Notes: generated by a model not told the origin, from the letters alone. A stretch of DNA of 64,000 bases from Tipula vernalis (GCA_958295665.1 OY282559.1:248864764-248928763), one strand, 5' to 3'. Positions 1-28,439 are shown, counted from the stretch's first letter. Made by a program: numbers and translations.

Positions 1-527
1 TCATAAAAATTTAATTATAGACAGATAATTTTTACTTTAATTAAAATAATCATAAATTTTTCTATCTACATAGAGATAATCGAAAAAAAACTATTAATAA
101 TTAGCCAAGTCATAATACTCAACAAATCGTAATTCAAAGTACCTACCTAATCAATTTCAAGTTTGTTCACCCATAAATTCCCTAAATTTGTGCAATCGAT
201 AAAAATATTCTCTTAACCTACGGAGTATTTAAGTTCATATATAGAAATTCTAATCAAACCGTCGAATTTTATCAGTTACATACGATCAACGACATTTCAA
301 TATTTTCTTAACTTAATTCTCCTTTTGCTTATTATATAAATCGACATGGAAACTAATACTACCTAACTAAATTCAAAACAACTTTCAGCTCTAAGAAACT
401 GGTTTGTGTTTTTTGTTTTGTTTGTGAAAAGACAAAATAAACAAAAATAAAAGAAATTGGTAAAAACAAATTAAAAACTAGAAATAAAATTTAATTTATT
501 ATAAATATTTAAAAAATAAAATTTTAC
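1..527 (-). other. Part of the last Actn intron
   Basis: This is AT-rich sequence following the exon 7 donor. I looked on the minus strand for the conserved C-terminal exon (PYILPDELRRELP-like) and did not find it. Confidence 0.75.
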
Positions 528-19025
<18,498 letters not shown>

Positions 19026-19560
19026 TTTGTATACGTTATTTTATTTACTTTTTTATCAATTAAATATTAAGAATTGTTCTTATTTCTTTTATTTAAATAA
19101 AATATATATATTTTAAATAAAGTTCGTTCGTTCAATTTAAAAAAAAAATTATGTTAACTTTTCTCCAGCAACACCTTTAAAATTAAACAAGAGAACCAAA
19201 AAAAATATTAAATTAGATTAGAATGAAAATTTTGACAAAATAAAAGAAAAATATTAATTTTTTTAAATTCTGATAAAATCACACAAAAACTGTCTTATTA
19301 TTATTTTTATTATATAGGTATATATTATTCCATATTGAACAAAACTTGTTTTTTTCTTTTATATGTTTATTAAAAACTTTAAACTAAAAAAATCGCGGGC
19401 TACAATCTCGATAATTTAATTATTTATTTAACTTTTTTTTTTTTTATTAATATTCATTCATTCAAAAAAAAAAAAAAATTATTAAAAATAATAGTACTTT
19501 ATCTCTTTCTCTCTTTGGTAATGTCTCAAAGACCGCTCGCGTTAGCAGCCAACTCAAAAC
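19026..19560 (-). promoter_or_regulatory. Actn 5' UTR and probable promoter region
   Basis: This sequence lies directly upstream of the Actn start codon and shows no acceptor close to the ATG, so it probably contains the 5' UTR and perhaps the core promoter. On the minus strand it has a GAGA-rich tract (AAAGAGAGAAAGAGATAAAG, near 19500-19515), a motif often found at fly promoters. A transcription start cannot be placed from sequence alone; a further upstream UTR exon is possible. Confidence 0.4.
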
Positions 19561-20512
19561 TAAAACGTTAAATTCATTTAGTATATTTTATTCGAAAAAG
19601 TTGTATGTGATCGTCTCGTAAGTTGATCGTTGTCGTTATATTTTCATGTTTGTTAGCTTTGTTTTTATTTCATTTTATTCAATTTCGGTTTTTCAGTAGA
19701 GTAAGAAATGATATTGACGTACAGTCGAAGCTTTATTATGTGTGAGCGCGGTTGGTTGATTAAATAAAAAATTAAGTAGCAAGTACAATTCAAACTATAA
19801 TCAATCAAAATAAAATTGATCATACGAATATTTTACAATGAACCAAGATAACCCCCTCAATTGGAATATGGATGACAACCCTTAAACATTGAAAAACTAC
19901 CTTATCGTATCAATAACAAAAACAATGTACAACTCTAATACAGGTTATGTTTTTAAATAAACTAAACATTTAACCTAAGTAATTAAATGCATAAACAATC
20001 AAAACCAAAATATACCCACCCGCATAACGTATTATCTTAATAACCTATATTTAGTTAGAAATAACTCCAACAGTAATAACTTTTGCAATTTATCAGTTGA
20101 CCCTAAATACTTTTACTTATATTAAGCACTACAAGGTTTTAGATAGATAGAGAACAAATTTCATTGACTGTCGTAGGTGGACTTCTAAATTACATATTTT
20201 GTGGAGTAAGAAGAATTTTCTTTTTTGATACAATGAATTTTCTCAGATTCTGTTCAATATTTATCTATTAAAATAAGCGTTATTCAATTAAACCATTTTA
20301 TGAACGTTTAAGACCAGGAATTAATATGAGAAATTGTAATTCGCCATTCAACTCAACCATTTTCAATTTATGACTATTTCATTAGTAATAAAATATATTT
20401 TCTATAAATCTTTCTTCTAATCTACCATAAATCGTGACAAAAAAATACGTTTCTTTTAAACTAAATAAATATTTAAAAGAGATTATTTGTTTTCTTCTAA
20501 AATGAGTTTTAA
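19561..20512. other. Intergenic, nothing recognised
   Basis: AT-rich, with no reading frame or repeat structure that I can support. It ends at the TTAA target of the piggyBac-like element. Confidence 0.6.
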
Positions 20513-20520
20513 CCCTTTGG

Positions 20521-20645
20521 ACACGAGTGGTGCCCCTCAATCACCATGCAAAAGTAATGAAACAACACGAGTGGTGACTCTCAGTTACCATGCAATATTA
20601 ATGTAATCACACGAGTGGTGCCTCTCATTCACCATGGAACAAGAG
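20521..20645. repeat. Three 44-bp subterminal direct repeats of the piggyBac-like element
   Basis: Repeats start at 20521, 20565 and 20609 with an exact 44-bp period, sharing ACACGAGTGGTG and a later TCACCATG/TTACCATG. The position next to the terminus suggests transposase-binding sites; that role is inferred. Confidence 0.8.
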
Positions 20646-20821
20646 AGAACAAAAAACAATGGATTACCGTTATTTTTTTTCTGTGCACATGTATGAAAAG
20701 TAGATTTAGCAAACGCTTTTATTTTGATCAGTATAATTGCACCCTTCAAGGAAGATTTATTATTTTAAAATGTTTTCAAGTGAAGGAGTAAGTTCATTCC
20801 GAAAATATAGGAAAATTCATT

Positions 20822-21383
20822 TTGAATTTAAATTCAAAATTTTTGAACTTCTATGTACCGGGAGAGAATATCAGCGTTGACGAATCAGTGGTAAAATTTA
20901 AAGGTAAAATTTCTTTTCATTTGCGATTGGATTCATTTGCGGTATCCTACCAAATTATGGTAGTATTACAAGAGAGAAATTGGCCAGACCTGATCTTTCT
21001 GTGATAGCAAGAATTCCACTGCATCTGTATCAAATGTTGTTAGATAAAATTACCGATGCCCAAGGGTATCATATGTTTACAGATAGATACTGCACAAGTA
21101 TTGTTCTAGCCATGTATAATGTCAAGTGGAAAGGGATTACCATTTGGCAAAAAACAACCGAAATTTAAATCAAAAAGCTCAGTTGCTCATTGAAAAAATC
21201 ACAGCCTGATCATAGCCTGGAAGGATAAGCGTATTATTACGTTATTAACAAACTGGAACAATGCTAGATTCACTTCTGTAAAAAGGTTTCAACGTAGTGG
21301 TGCTGAAGTTATAATACAAAAGCCAAACGCTGTTATAAATTACAACAAATTCATGGGAGGCGTCGATATAGCCGATCAATATA
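20822..21383 (+). pseudogene. PiggyBac-like transposase, 5' part
   Basis: Piggybac-type DDE transposase fragments are spread over several frames. Frame 1 reads LNFYVPGENISVDESVVKFK, matching the motif around the first catalytic Asp. A frameshift near 20960 leads to GSITREKLARPDLSVIARIP and the conserved GYHMFTDRYCTS (second catalytic Asp region). After a stop at about 21167 the sequence resumes with WKDKRIITLLTNWNNARFTS (21221-21280) and GGVDIADQY (third catalytic Asp region). It breaks at the TA where the Tc1-like element inserted. Non-functional. Confidence 0.8.
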
Positions 21384-21575
21384 CAGTGTGTTGCATAACT
21401 ATATAACCACCCGTTTTTTTAATTTTCTAAAATAACGGATTAAAAAATTTCAAAACTCTTAATGAAAAAGTTGAAAACGGATGTAATACAGCAAAATATA
21501 GAAAATCCGTTTCAAAATTCAATTGTTTTAAACAAAAAAACAATTTTTTTAAAATTGCCTTTTTGCATAACTATA

Positions 21576-22887
21576 CAGGGTGGCTGAGACCAAATGTTAC
21601 TAACTTCACTCTGCTGTCATTTGTGTAGTTGTCATTTTCGCGCATTAATTTTTTGACAGATTGAAGTTTGGTTAGTTGTTTATATGTGGTCAATAAATAA
21701 TTGTTCTAAATTAATATCTTAATAAAAAAATCGTAATGGAATTCAAACGTAATAGTGTAATTGCACTGTATTTGGGTGGAAATTCACAAACAGCAATAGT
21801 TCGTCAGCTCCAGCATTTGAATGTGAATAAAATGTTTGTGTATCGAACCATAACTCGATACAACGAAACTGGTAGCATCGCTAAACGCAACAGAGGCGGT
21901 CCTAAAAAGACAGCAACATCAAAAGAAATGATACGAAAGGTGAAGAAACGAATCCAACGAAATCCTCGTCAAAGTGCCAATCAATTAGCCGCACGTCTAC
22001 ATGTTTCACGATACAGCATTCAAACCATATTGAAAAATGAACTACACTTGAAGCCCTACAAGATACAAAAAGTTCAAGATCTTACGGAGGCACAAAAAAA
22101 AGTTAGGCTTGAAAGAACACGAGCATTGAAGGCCTTGGCCGAACGTGATGAGATTCCAAAAATTGTCTTTTCTGATGAGAAAATTTTCACCATTCAACAG
22201 CATGTGAATAAACAAAATGATCGTGTTTGGTTAGAGGACAAGTCCAACGATAATTTGGACACAAGAGTTGCCATGCGCAAGCAATCACCAGCTTATGTTA
22301 TGGTTTGGGCTGCAGTTACTGCAGATGGACGCACTCCTCTGGTTTTCATCGAACATGGAGTCAAGGTAAACCAAGAGATGTACCGCCAAAAGATCCTAAA
22401 CGATGCTTTGCTACCTTGGGCACGTAAACACTTTGGTACGAACCGTTGGACATTCCAACAGGACTCGGCACCGTCACACAAAGCTCGAGCGACACAGCAA
22501 TTTTTACAAAATTGCGTTCCGCGGCTGATTTCGTCGAAAGAATGGCCACCATATTCACCAGACTTGAATCCCATGGATTTCTCCATATGGTCCATTTTGG
22601 AGAGTAAGGTGTCCACTAAAAAATACGAAAGTGTTGATGCATTGAAGTCAGCTCTTGTTCGAGAATGGAATAAAATTCCGCAAGCCCACGTTCGGTCAGC
22701 ATGCAATGCTTTCTATGGAAGACTGAATCAAATAATCAAAGCCAAAGGAGGTCATATCGAGCAGTAACATGTTTTTCATAAAATGTAATATGTTTTCAAC
22801 ATATTCCACGAAATTTCAATAAAAAATAATCAAAATTAAAAAAATTACAGCGTTTTCATTTGGTAACACTTGGTCTCAGCCACCCTG
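21576..22887 (+). mobile_element. maT-type mariner, apparently complete
   Basis: The 1,312-bp element is flanked by TA at 21574-21575 and 22888-22889. Terminal inverted repeats of about 29 bp begin CAGGGTGGCTGAGACCAA at both ends and differ at two positions. It contains one open transposase (21736-22767) and an AATAAA at 22818. It sits within the inner end motif of the left inverted repeat of the surrounding Tc1-like element. Confidence 0.95.
21736..22767 (+). CDS. maT-family transposase (DD37D), intact
   Basis: A 343-residue transposase of the IS630-Tc1-mariner superfamily, which cuts and pastes its element at TA. Residues 1-115 form paired helix-turn-helix DNA-binding regions (VIALYLGGNSQTAIVRQL; NQLAARLHVSRYSIQTIL). 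The catalytic triad is D147 (VFSDEKIF), D243 (FQQDSAPSHKA) and D281 (SPDLNPMDF), with 37 residues between the last two, the spacing of the maT (DD37D) family. The start codon is the first ATG after the left repeat, and the frame is open to a TAA just before the right repeat. Length is usual for the family. With intact ends this copy could be, or recently was, autonomous. Confidence 0.95.
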   Translation: MEFKRNSVIALYLGGNSQTAIVRQLQHLNVNKMFVYRTITRYNETGSIAKRNRGGPKKTATSKEMIRKVKKRIQRNPRQSANQLAARLHVSRYSIQTILKNELHLKPYKIQKVQDLTEAQKKVRLERTRALKALAERDEIPKIVFSDEKIFTIQQHVNKQNDRVWLEDKSNDNLDTRVAMRKQSPAYVMVWAAVTADGRTPLVFIEHGVKVNQEMYRQKILNDALLPWARKHFGTNRWTFQQDSAPSHKARATQQFLQNCVPRLISSKEWPPYSPDLNPMDFSIWSILESKVSTKKYESVDALKSALVREWNKIPQAHVRSACNAFYGRLNQIIKAKGGHIEQ

Positions 22888-22991
22888 TATAACCACAGTT
22901 AACCTTGATGGACCAGATTGCGCTGAGTACTATTGGTGGGATCTTAGAAAAGAGCCAAAGTACTTTTCTAAACGGAATTTTGATGGTGGTA
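22888..22991 (+). pseudogene. Tc1-like transposase fragment, middle part
   Basis: This reads VNLDGPDCAEYYWWDLRKEP then KYFSKRNFDGG, the stretch after the first catalytic Asp of Tc1 transposases (compare FNLDGPDG...Y.W.D.RKE). Everything N-terminal, including the DNA-binding domain and first Asp, is absent. It stops at a TA where the DD34D mariner inserted; after that element it continues in frame with SLMVWG. Confidence 0.8.
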
Positions 22992-23057
22992 CGAGGGCGA
23001 ATCAAAATATCTTGCAATATCATATGAAAAAAAAGAGTGAGTGAGACAGCAATATTT

Positions 23058-24348
23058 TTATTTTTCGACGTAATCTCCTTTAAGGTTTATACATTTGTTA
23101 CATCGATCAATTAACTTGTCTAAGCCCTCTAAAAAAATAGTTTTCTTTTGCTCCATAAAATATTCATTTACAACAGACTGTACTTCAGAATCACTGGAAA
23201 ATTTCCAGCCCCTTAATTTGTTTTTCAAATTGGGAAACAGAAAGTAGTCACTGGGTGCCAAGTCTGGACTGTATGGTGGATGCGGAATTTCCACGAAGCC
23301 GCAGTCCTTTAATGCAGCTTGAGCAACTTTAGCCTTGTGTGCTGGTGCATTGTCGTGAAGAAGTAAGGTTTTTTTTCTATCTTTCTTTGGCCGTTTTTCC
23401 CGGATCGCTTTTTTCAATTTCCGCAAAAGTCTGCGTAATAGATGCCTGTGATTGTGGTTTTCGGTAGCATATAATCAATCATCAATATCCCTTCAGCATC
23501 CCAAAAAATTGTTACCAAAACCTTACCAGCAGACGGTTGAGTTTTGAATTCTTTGGTGGTGGTTCACCACGTTTAATCCATTGCATCGATTCTTGTTTGG
23601 ATTCCGGATCCCAATGATGAATCCATGTTTCATCGCCTGTTATTATGTTATCCAAGAAGTTTTCTGGATCTTCTTCATACATTTCTAAAATCGCCTTTGA
23701 AGTTTGAACACGAATTTTCTTTTGTTGTGCACACAACAAACGGGGAACCCATCGCGCACTTACTTTTGACTTGTGAAGGTGGTCATGTAATATGTTATAA
23801 GTGGTACCATATGAAAGGGAAAGTCTCCACGCTAACCGCGAAACAGAAATACGGCGGTCCTCTAATACAATTGATTCTGCCCAAAGTATGTTTTCATGGC
23901 TAATAGCATCTGCGGGACGACCCGGGCGGTTGTCGTCTTCTAATGAAGTTTGAACACGAATTTTCTTTTGTTGTGCAGTCAACAAACGGGGAACCCATCG
24001 CGCACTTACTTTTGACATGTGAAGGTGGTCATGTAATATGGTATAAGTGGTACCATATGAAAGGGAAAGTCTCCACGCTAACCGCGAAACAGAAATACGG
24101 CGGTCGTCTAATACAATTGATTCTGCCCAAAGTATGTTTTCATGGCTAATAGCATCTGCGGGACGACCCGGGCGATTGTCGTCTTCTAATGACTCCCGAC
24201 CACTTTTGAATAATTTTACCCACCTTGTTACTGTGGAATATGGTGCAAATTCGCCGTAAACTTTTGATATGTAATTGAATATATAAATTGCATTGCGTCC
24301 ATCTTTACAGAAAAATTTAATAACGGCACGATATTCAATTTCATTCAT
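23058..24348 (-). pseudogene. DD34D mariner transposase, frameshifted
   Basis: The first frame (23512-24348) starts MNEIEYRAVIKFFCKDGRNA and holds the HTH region, WVPRLL and GDETWIHHWDPESK (first catalytic Asp). It loses frame near 23550, within the stretch after GEPPPK. A second shift lies near 23437, before LRKLKKAIREKRPK. The last part (23058-23426) has LLHDNAPAHKA and YSPDLAPSDYFLF, with 34 residues between the Asp residues (DD34D). An in-frame 82-codon duplication (SLEDDNRPGRPADA... to ...KKIRVQT) repeats the linker and second HTH. Non-functional. Confidence 0.9.
23699..24190 (-). repeat. 246-bp in-frame tandem duplication inside the mariner transposase
   Basis: Units 23699-23944 and 23945-24190 are nearly identical at an offset of 246 bp, encoding two successive copies of an 82-residue segment. 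A few substitutions separate them (for example D/E in VLDDRR versus VLEDRR, and M/K in HMSK versus HKSK), so the duplication is not brand new. Confidence 0.92.
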
Positions 24349-24530
24349 TTTAGAATTTTTTTCAAAACACGGGCTACTAAATTGAAGAAAACAAACGAAC
24401 TGTAAAATTTACATCGAATTTTGTATCTATAAGTTTCACCGCGACAAAAATTTTTTTAAAAAAATATATTGTTGTCTCACTCACTCTTTTTTTTTCATAT
24501 GATATTGCAAGACATTTTGATTCACCCTCG

Positions 24531-24990
24531 TAGCTTAATGGTATGGGGACTTTCTGTTCAGCGGGAACGCTTACCTTAGCATTTCCATCCACTAAAATGA
24601 ATAGCGTGGAGTACATTGCCGTCTTAGAAAACCATCTGTTACCTTTTTTGTACATATACCAAATCGAAAGCTTGATTTTCCAGCAAGATAATGCTCCCGT
24701 ACATAAGAGCTGGAGTACAAAATCATGGTTTGTAGAACATTGCATACCAGTATTAGATTGGACCGCTTGTGCGCCAGACCAAAACCCAATCCAAAATCTT
24801 TGGGGACTATCGGTTCGAAAAATTTACGAAAATAACCGCCAATTTGACACAATAGAGAAGAACTAAAATTAGCCATTCAACATGCCTGGGAGGAAATATC
24901 ACCCCAAATTATCAATTCGTTGGTTAGAAGTATGCCGAACAGGATTTTGGCTAAAGCAGAAAACAAAGGTAGTCCAACGGTATATTAATT
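24531..24990 (+). pseudogene. Tc1-like transposase fragment, C-terminal part
   Basis: After the mariner the frame resumes as SLMVWGLSVQ, then IFQQDNAPVHKSWSTKSWF (second catalytic Asp), CAPDQNPIQNLW where the usual catalytic Glu of NPIE is replaced by Gln, and VRKIYENNRQFDTIEKN followed by a stop at 24864. Further similarity continues to AIQHAWEEISPQIINSLVRS and a final stop near 24986. The frameshift, stop and E-to-Q change make it inactive. Confidence 0.82.
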
Positions 24991-25214
24991 ATTTTATTTT
25001 AATTTATTTTATTGATTTTTTTTATGTCACAAGGCATTTTTAAAAAAATTGTTTTTTTTTGTTTAAAACAATTGAATTTTGTAACGATTTTATATATTTT
25101 GCTGTATTACGTCCTTATTCAAATTTTTGCATTAAAAGTTTTGAAATTATTTAATCCGTTATGTATTTTAGAAAATTTAAAAAACAGGTGGTTATACAGT
25201 TATGCATCACACTG

Positions 25215-25437
25215 TACATCAATGTATTGTTTTCTGAGAAAATCTCTCAAGTGGTGGCGTAAACTCTTTTTCTGTGGATTGGAAATTTGTGTAATGAATT
25301 CCTACATTTTATACAAAGAAGTTAAAAGAGAAAGGGGAGAGCGTCATTTGACTCATTTAAAATACGTCAAGTTATTGGTCGAACAATTAAGAGGAGAGTT
25401 TCATCCGTGCCAAAAGAGCTGGTTCTCATCATTGTAA
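25215..25437 (+). pseudogene. PiggyBac-like transposase, 3' part
   Basis: This is the continuation of the piggyBac-like transposase on the other side of the Tc1-like insertion: YCFLRKSLKWWRKLFF, then GLEICVMNSYILYKEVKRER and LVEQLRGEFHPC. The RKSLKWWRK block directly follows the VDIADQ motif in intact relatives. The collapsed junction appears about 2 nt short of an in-frame join. Translation ends at a stop at 25435. Confidence 0.8.
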
Positions 25438-25834
25438 AAAAAACTGCAGTTAAATAGCGCCAGGATTCCGTCTCACCCGTACAATTCTGCTATTTCGCCA
25501 GGGTCGTTGAATCGTCGAAGCCAACAATTTTAATGTTTGCTTCACTCAATCATGTTTAATTACATCAAAGTCGAATGCAAACGATATTTGGGGTGCTGCT
25601 AATTTCTATTCCATATAATGTTTGGGCAAGCTATTTGAACTTAATTTAATCGTTTTAAATTAATAATTTAGAAAAAAAAAAAAATTATGAAAGAAAAAAC
25701 AGGAAAAACGTCCTACTGACACGAAAGTCAAAGCCGTATTTGTACATTAAAACCGAAAAAATTAAAAAAAAAAATGAATTTCTTTGAAAATTATAGTAAG
25801 CTGCTAAATTGTTGAAAACAATAAAGTTGAATAA
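25438..25834. other. Downstream flank of the piggyBac-like remnant
   Basis: AT-rich sequence without a recognised feature. The missing right piggyBac terminus was looked for here and not found. Confidence 0.5.
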
Positions 25835-26512
25835 AGCCTGAATTCCACTGTGAATAATTGACTGAACTGACTTCAAGTCGAAAGAAGACAACAAAAAAAA
25901 AAAAATCCATTGGAGTGACAAAGATAAAGCATGTTTTTTTTATTTTTTTTATAGCACAAATATCTTGATAAATTTTGACAGCGACAGCAAAAAAAAAAAA
26001 TAAAAAAAAAAAATTTTGGTTATCACTTGGAGTTTTAATTTGGCTTTTTCACCACCAATAAATTATTTAAAAAAAAAACGATTACTTTATTAAATTGCCA
26101 ATAATAGTATTTAGCGATATTATCTCAATTGATCCCAATTTATCACAATTTAACTGTATACAAACTTTATATTTTTGTATTATCACAGCTATTTTAGAAG
26201 CAACCACCAAAAAAAATTATGACAATTACCATAAAAATAACAAACTTTTAATTAACTTAGTGTGCGGAAAAAAATTTGCGTTCGTACACAAAATTTGTGT
26301 GCGTATATTAGTTGGATAACCATAAAATGACATCGATTTTGATAATTTTTGACCATAATTATGGCGATCCACTAATACAAACACACATTTGATGTAAGTA
26401 AAATCTTGACTGACTTCGTTTTGTGTTTCTTTCACACAACCACCGATTTTATATTTTTATCTCCCTTTATTTTGACTGACAAACTTTTATTCGCAATGGA
26501 ATTCAGGCTTAA
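25833..26512. mobile_element. Inverted-repeat-bounded element (candidate MITE)
   Basis: AAGCCTGAATTCCA at 25835-25848 has its exact reverse complement at 26498-26511. Similarity continues inward for about ten bases with mismatches (TGTGAATAA versus TGCGAATAA). The interior of about 650 bp has no coding potential. It directly abuts a second inverted-repeat element at 26513. Boundaries and target duplication are uncertain. Confidence 0.5.
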
Positions 26513-27094
26513 TGCCCGATTTAGATGAAGAAAAATGTTTGCCTTGCAAAAAAAGAAGAGATTAGTATATTACAATTTTCGTTTGAATGACAAGAACAAA
26601 ACATAAACATTCAAAATTATGTTAGCGTTTTTTTTTTGTTTTTTTTTACCAATTGTTACTATAAAAACATTAAAAATAAATATGATACTATAAAATATAC
26701 TCGACCCGACTATATTTTTTGATATATTATAGTAACAAACAAACACAAACACAATAAAAGTATATTATGAAAACCTATACGATGACCAGAAATCAAATGT
26801 TATAGCAGAAAAAATCAAATCAAAAGCAGTTTTCCCAATTTTATTTATTAAGTTTTATTTTTATCACTAATAATTTTATTTATTGTTATAAATTTTATTT
26901 TTGTCACACTACTGATAAATGTTAAAAAATATAACATCCAATTATGTATAAGCCGCCAAAAAATTATAGCATCGCCATTTTGGTTTACATAGTCCTTTCT
27001 CATTTTAACTATGGATATTTTTTTATTGCGTGCAGCTCTATGCAAGGCAAACATTTTTTGCAAGGCAAACATTTTTCTTCATCTAAATCGGGCA
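26513..27094. mobile_element. MITE with perfect 41-bp terminal inverted repeats
   Basis: The left repeat 26513-26553 and right repeat 27054-27094 (reversed) match for 41 bp, starting TGCCCGATTTAGATGAAG. It is flanked by TAA on both sides, a 3-bp duplication as made by PIF/Harbinger-type elements. Inside the right arm, GCAAGGCAAACATTTTT is repeated twice. The interior shows no transposase, so it is non-autonomous. Confidence 0.8.
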
Positions 27095-27689
27095 TAAAGC
27101 TTATTTGAATGGAAATTTAATTATTGATAGCCATTTTGAGGAAAATTTGAAAATTTTTGAAAGAATTTAGTTACCTTGAATTTAACTAATAAATCAAAAT
27201 TCAAGCGTGCCGAGACTGAGAGGTTGATTTTGAGAAACCATAATTTAGCCGTGTACCTCTTCGTTAGATATTCTAATATGGCTCCCACTCTATAATTTAA
27301 ATTCTCAAATGCAATTTAAGTTCAACTAGATTTTTATAATGCTTGGACCCTTGCACACAATATGCACCAAACAAACCTTGTCGAGTTCTCAGACGAAAGT
27401 CGTTCTCGAGGAAGACCGCCTACTCGATGAGTGGCAGGCGTTGAAAAACGTCTGATTACACTCAGTCGCTGTGTTGGCGAACGTTCTCTTGTCGTGGATC
27501 GAACTGTTTGGTGGAACATCGTTAAAGTGGTTAAATCACTTAATGAGATGTAGCATCAAATGGAAAAAAAGAAATGTTTTAAGTTAAACTCTAATTCAAA
27601 TTTTTGAATGCGAATTTAAATGTCACCAGCAACCAAATTGCTATTATATACCTCGCTTCAACTGAATAGGTACAAGATTTTTTAAAAAA

Positions 27690-28290
27690 CAGCCACTGAT
27701 AGAAGAGCAATAGTGCGACTTGCTTTCAATTCGTGTGACTCAGCGGTAAAAATAAAACAAAAATCAGGTGCAATAATGCTAGAGTTTCAAAGAATAAAAA
27801 GGGTAATAACGACGCCAAGCATTTGAAAAAACTAAAAATTTAAAAAAAAACACTGTTAAACCAACAAAGAAAGTGCAAGCGATTAGAATTTGCAAAGTAT
27901 GTGCCGACGGTCATATTTTGCAGTTTCGTATTATGGAACTATTGAACTAGTAGTTTCAAACAACAAAAATGACTGCAACATCCATAAATTGGAGTTTCCA
28001 GCAGGATATCGCCTCCTCTTATATAGCGTGGGTAGTTAAAAATTGAATACAGGAGCAATCATTGCTTCAGTGGAAGCTGTACCCACCCGAAATAAACCTA
28101 GTGGAAAACATACAAGGTTGGTTAGCCCGAAATATTTATGAGTTCGGTCAACAATTTGAAGACCGAGAAACTCTTATTTCAGCAATTAAAACAAATTGGA
28201 ATAAAATTCCACTCAATTATTTAAAAGCATTTTATGGTTCCACGCCGAACAGATTTTGTGAAGTTATTATGAATAGAGGAGGCTGTTGAA
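27690..28290 (+). pseudogene. Degenerate Tc1-like transposase
   Basis: The C-terminal half reads WSFQQDIASSYIAWVVKN (27990-28043, with a stop after it), then IQEQSLLQWKLYPPEINLVE (28048-28107), WLARNIYEFGQQFEDRETLI and SMPNR-like STPNRFCEVIMNRGGC, ending at 28289. The second catalytic Asp is kept, but SPD-NPIE has become PPE-NLVE. Upstream, weak similarity around RLEFAKYV (near 27880) suggests the middle domain. The element is an old, inactive copy, different from the Tc1-like elements at 21 and 58 kb. Its ends were not identified. Confidence 0.75.
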
Positions 28291-28439
28291 GCCCATAAAC
28301 AATTTTTTTTGTGTTTTAACGATTTTAATCTAATCAAAGGAGTTGTGCCTATTCAGTTGATGCAAAACACAACTAAATTTTTTCATAAGAAAAGCTTTAG
28401 AAGAGAGTGCGAGAAAAAAACAGTCATATCATGATTTAA

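Larger units (their letters stand above)
22992..24530 (-). mobile_element. DD34D mariner element, inverted, nested in the Tc1-like element
   Basis: The 1,539-bp element is flanked by TA (22990-22991 and 24531-24532). Terminal inverted repeats of about 65-70 bp begin CGAGGGCGAATCAAAATA (left) and CGAGGGTGAATCAAAATG (right, reversed). The transposase is on the minus strand and broken. A 246-bp internal tandem duplication accounts for its excess over the usual 1.3 kb. Confidence 0.93.
21384..25214 (+). mobile_element. Tc1-like element with long inverted repeats, nested in the piggyBac-like element
   Basis: The left end is CAGTGTGTTGCATAACTA (21384) and the right end, reversed, is CAGTGTGATGCATAACTG (25214). 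Both are flanked by TA (21382-21383 and 25215-25216). Inverted repeats extend roughly 190 bp inward. The end motif GCATAACTATATAACCAC recurs at the inner edge of the left repeat, as in IR/DR-type Tc1 elements, and the maT insertion splits this second copy. Removing the two inner insertions leaves about 976 bp, so the element had already lost the N-terminal half of its transposase. Confidence 0.88.
20513..25437 (+). mobile_element. PiggyBac-like element, interrupted and degenerate
   Basis: The left end is TTAA (20509-20512) followed by CCCTTTGGACACGAGTGG, typical of piggyBac-type termini. Three 44-bp direct repeats (starting 20521, 20565 and 20609, each ACACGAGTGGTG...) follow. The transposase survives as pieces on the plus strand: NISVDESVVKFKGKISF at 20871-20921 (a DDE aspartate region), then in another frame SVIARIPLHLYQMLLDKI and GYHMFTDRYCTS, then NYNKFMGGVDIADQY up to 21383. 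The frame resumes after the Tc1 insertion with YCFLRKSLKWWRKLFF. No matching right terminus with TTAA was found after 25437, so the 3' end appears lost. Confidence 0.85.

Noticed and set aside
25438..26500. Search for the missing right end of the piggyBac-like element
   Set aside because: No reversed CCCTTTG terminus followed by TTAA was found. TTAA occurrences here lack the GGG-type end.
27334..27519. Arg-rich 61-codon minus-strand frame and a basic plus-strand GRPPTR-like stretch
   Set aside because: It might be part of an N-terminal Tc1 transposase region, but the match is too weak and is not collinear with the fragment at 27.7-28.3 kb.
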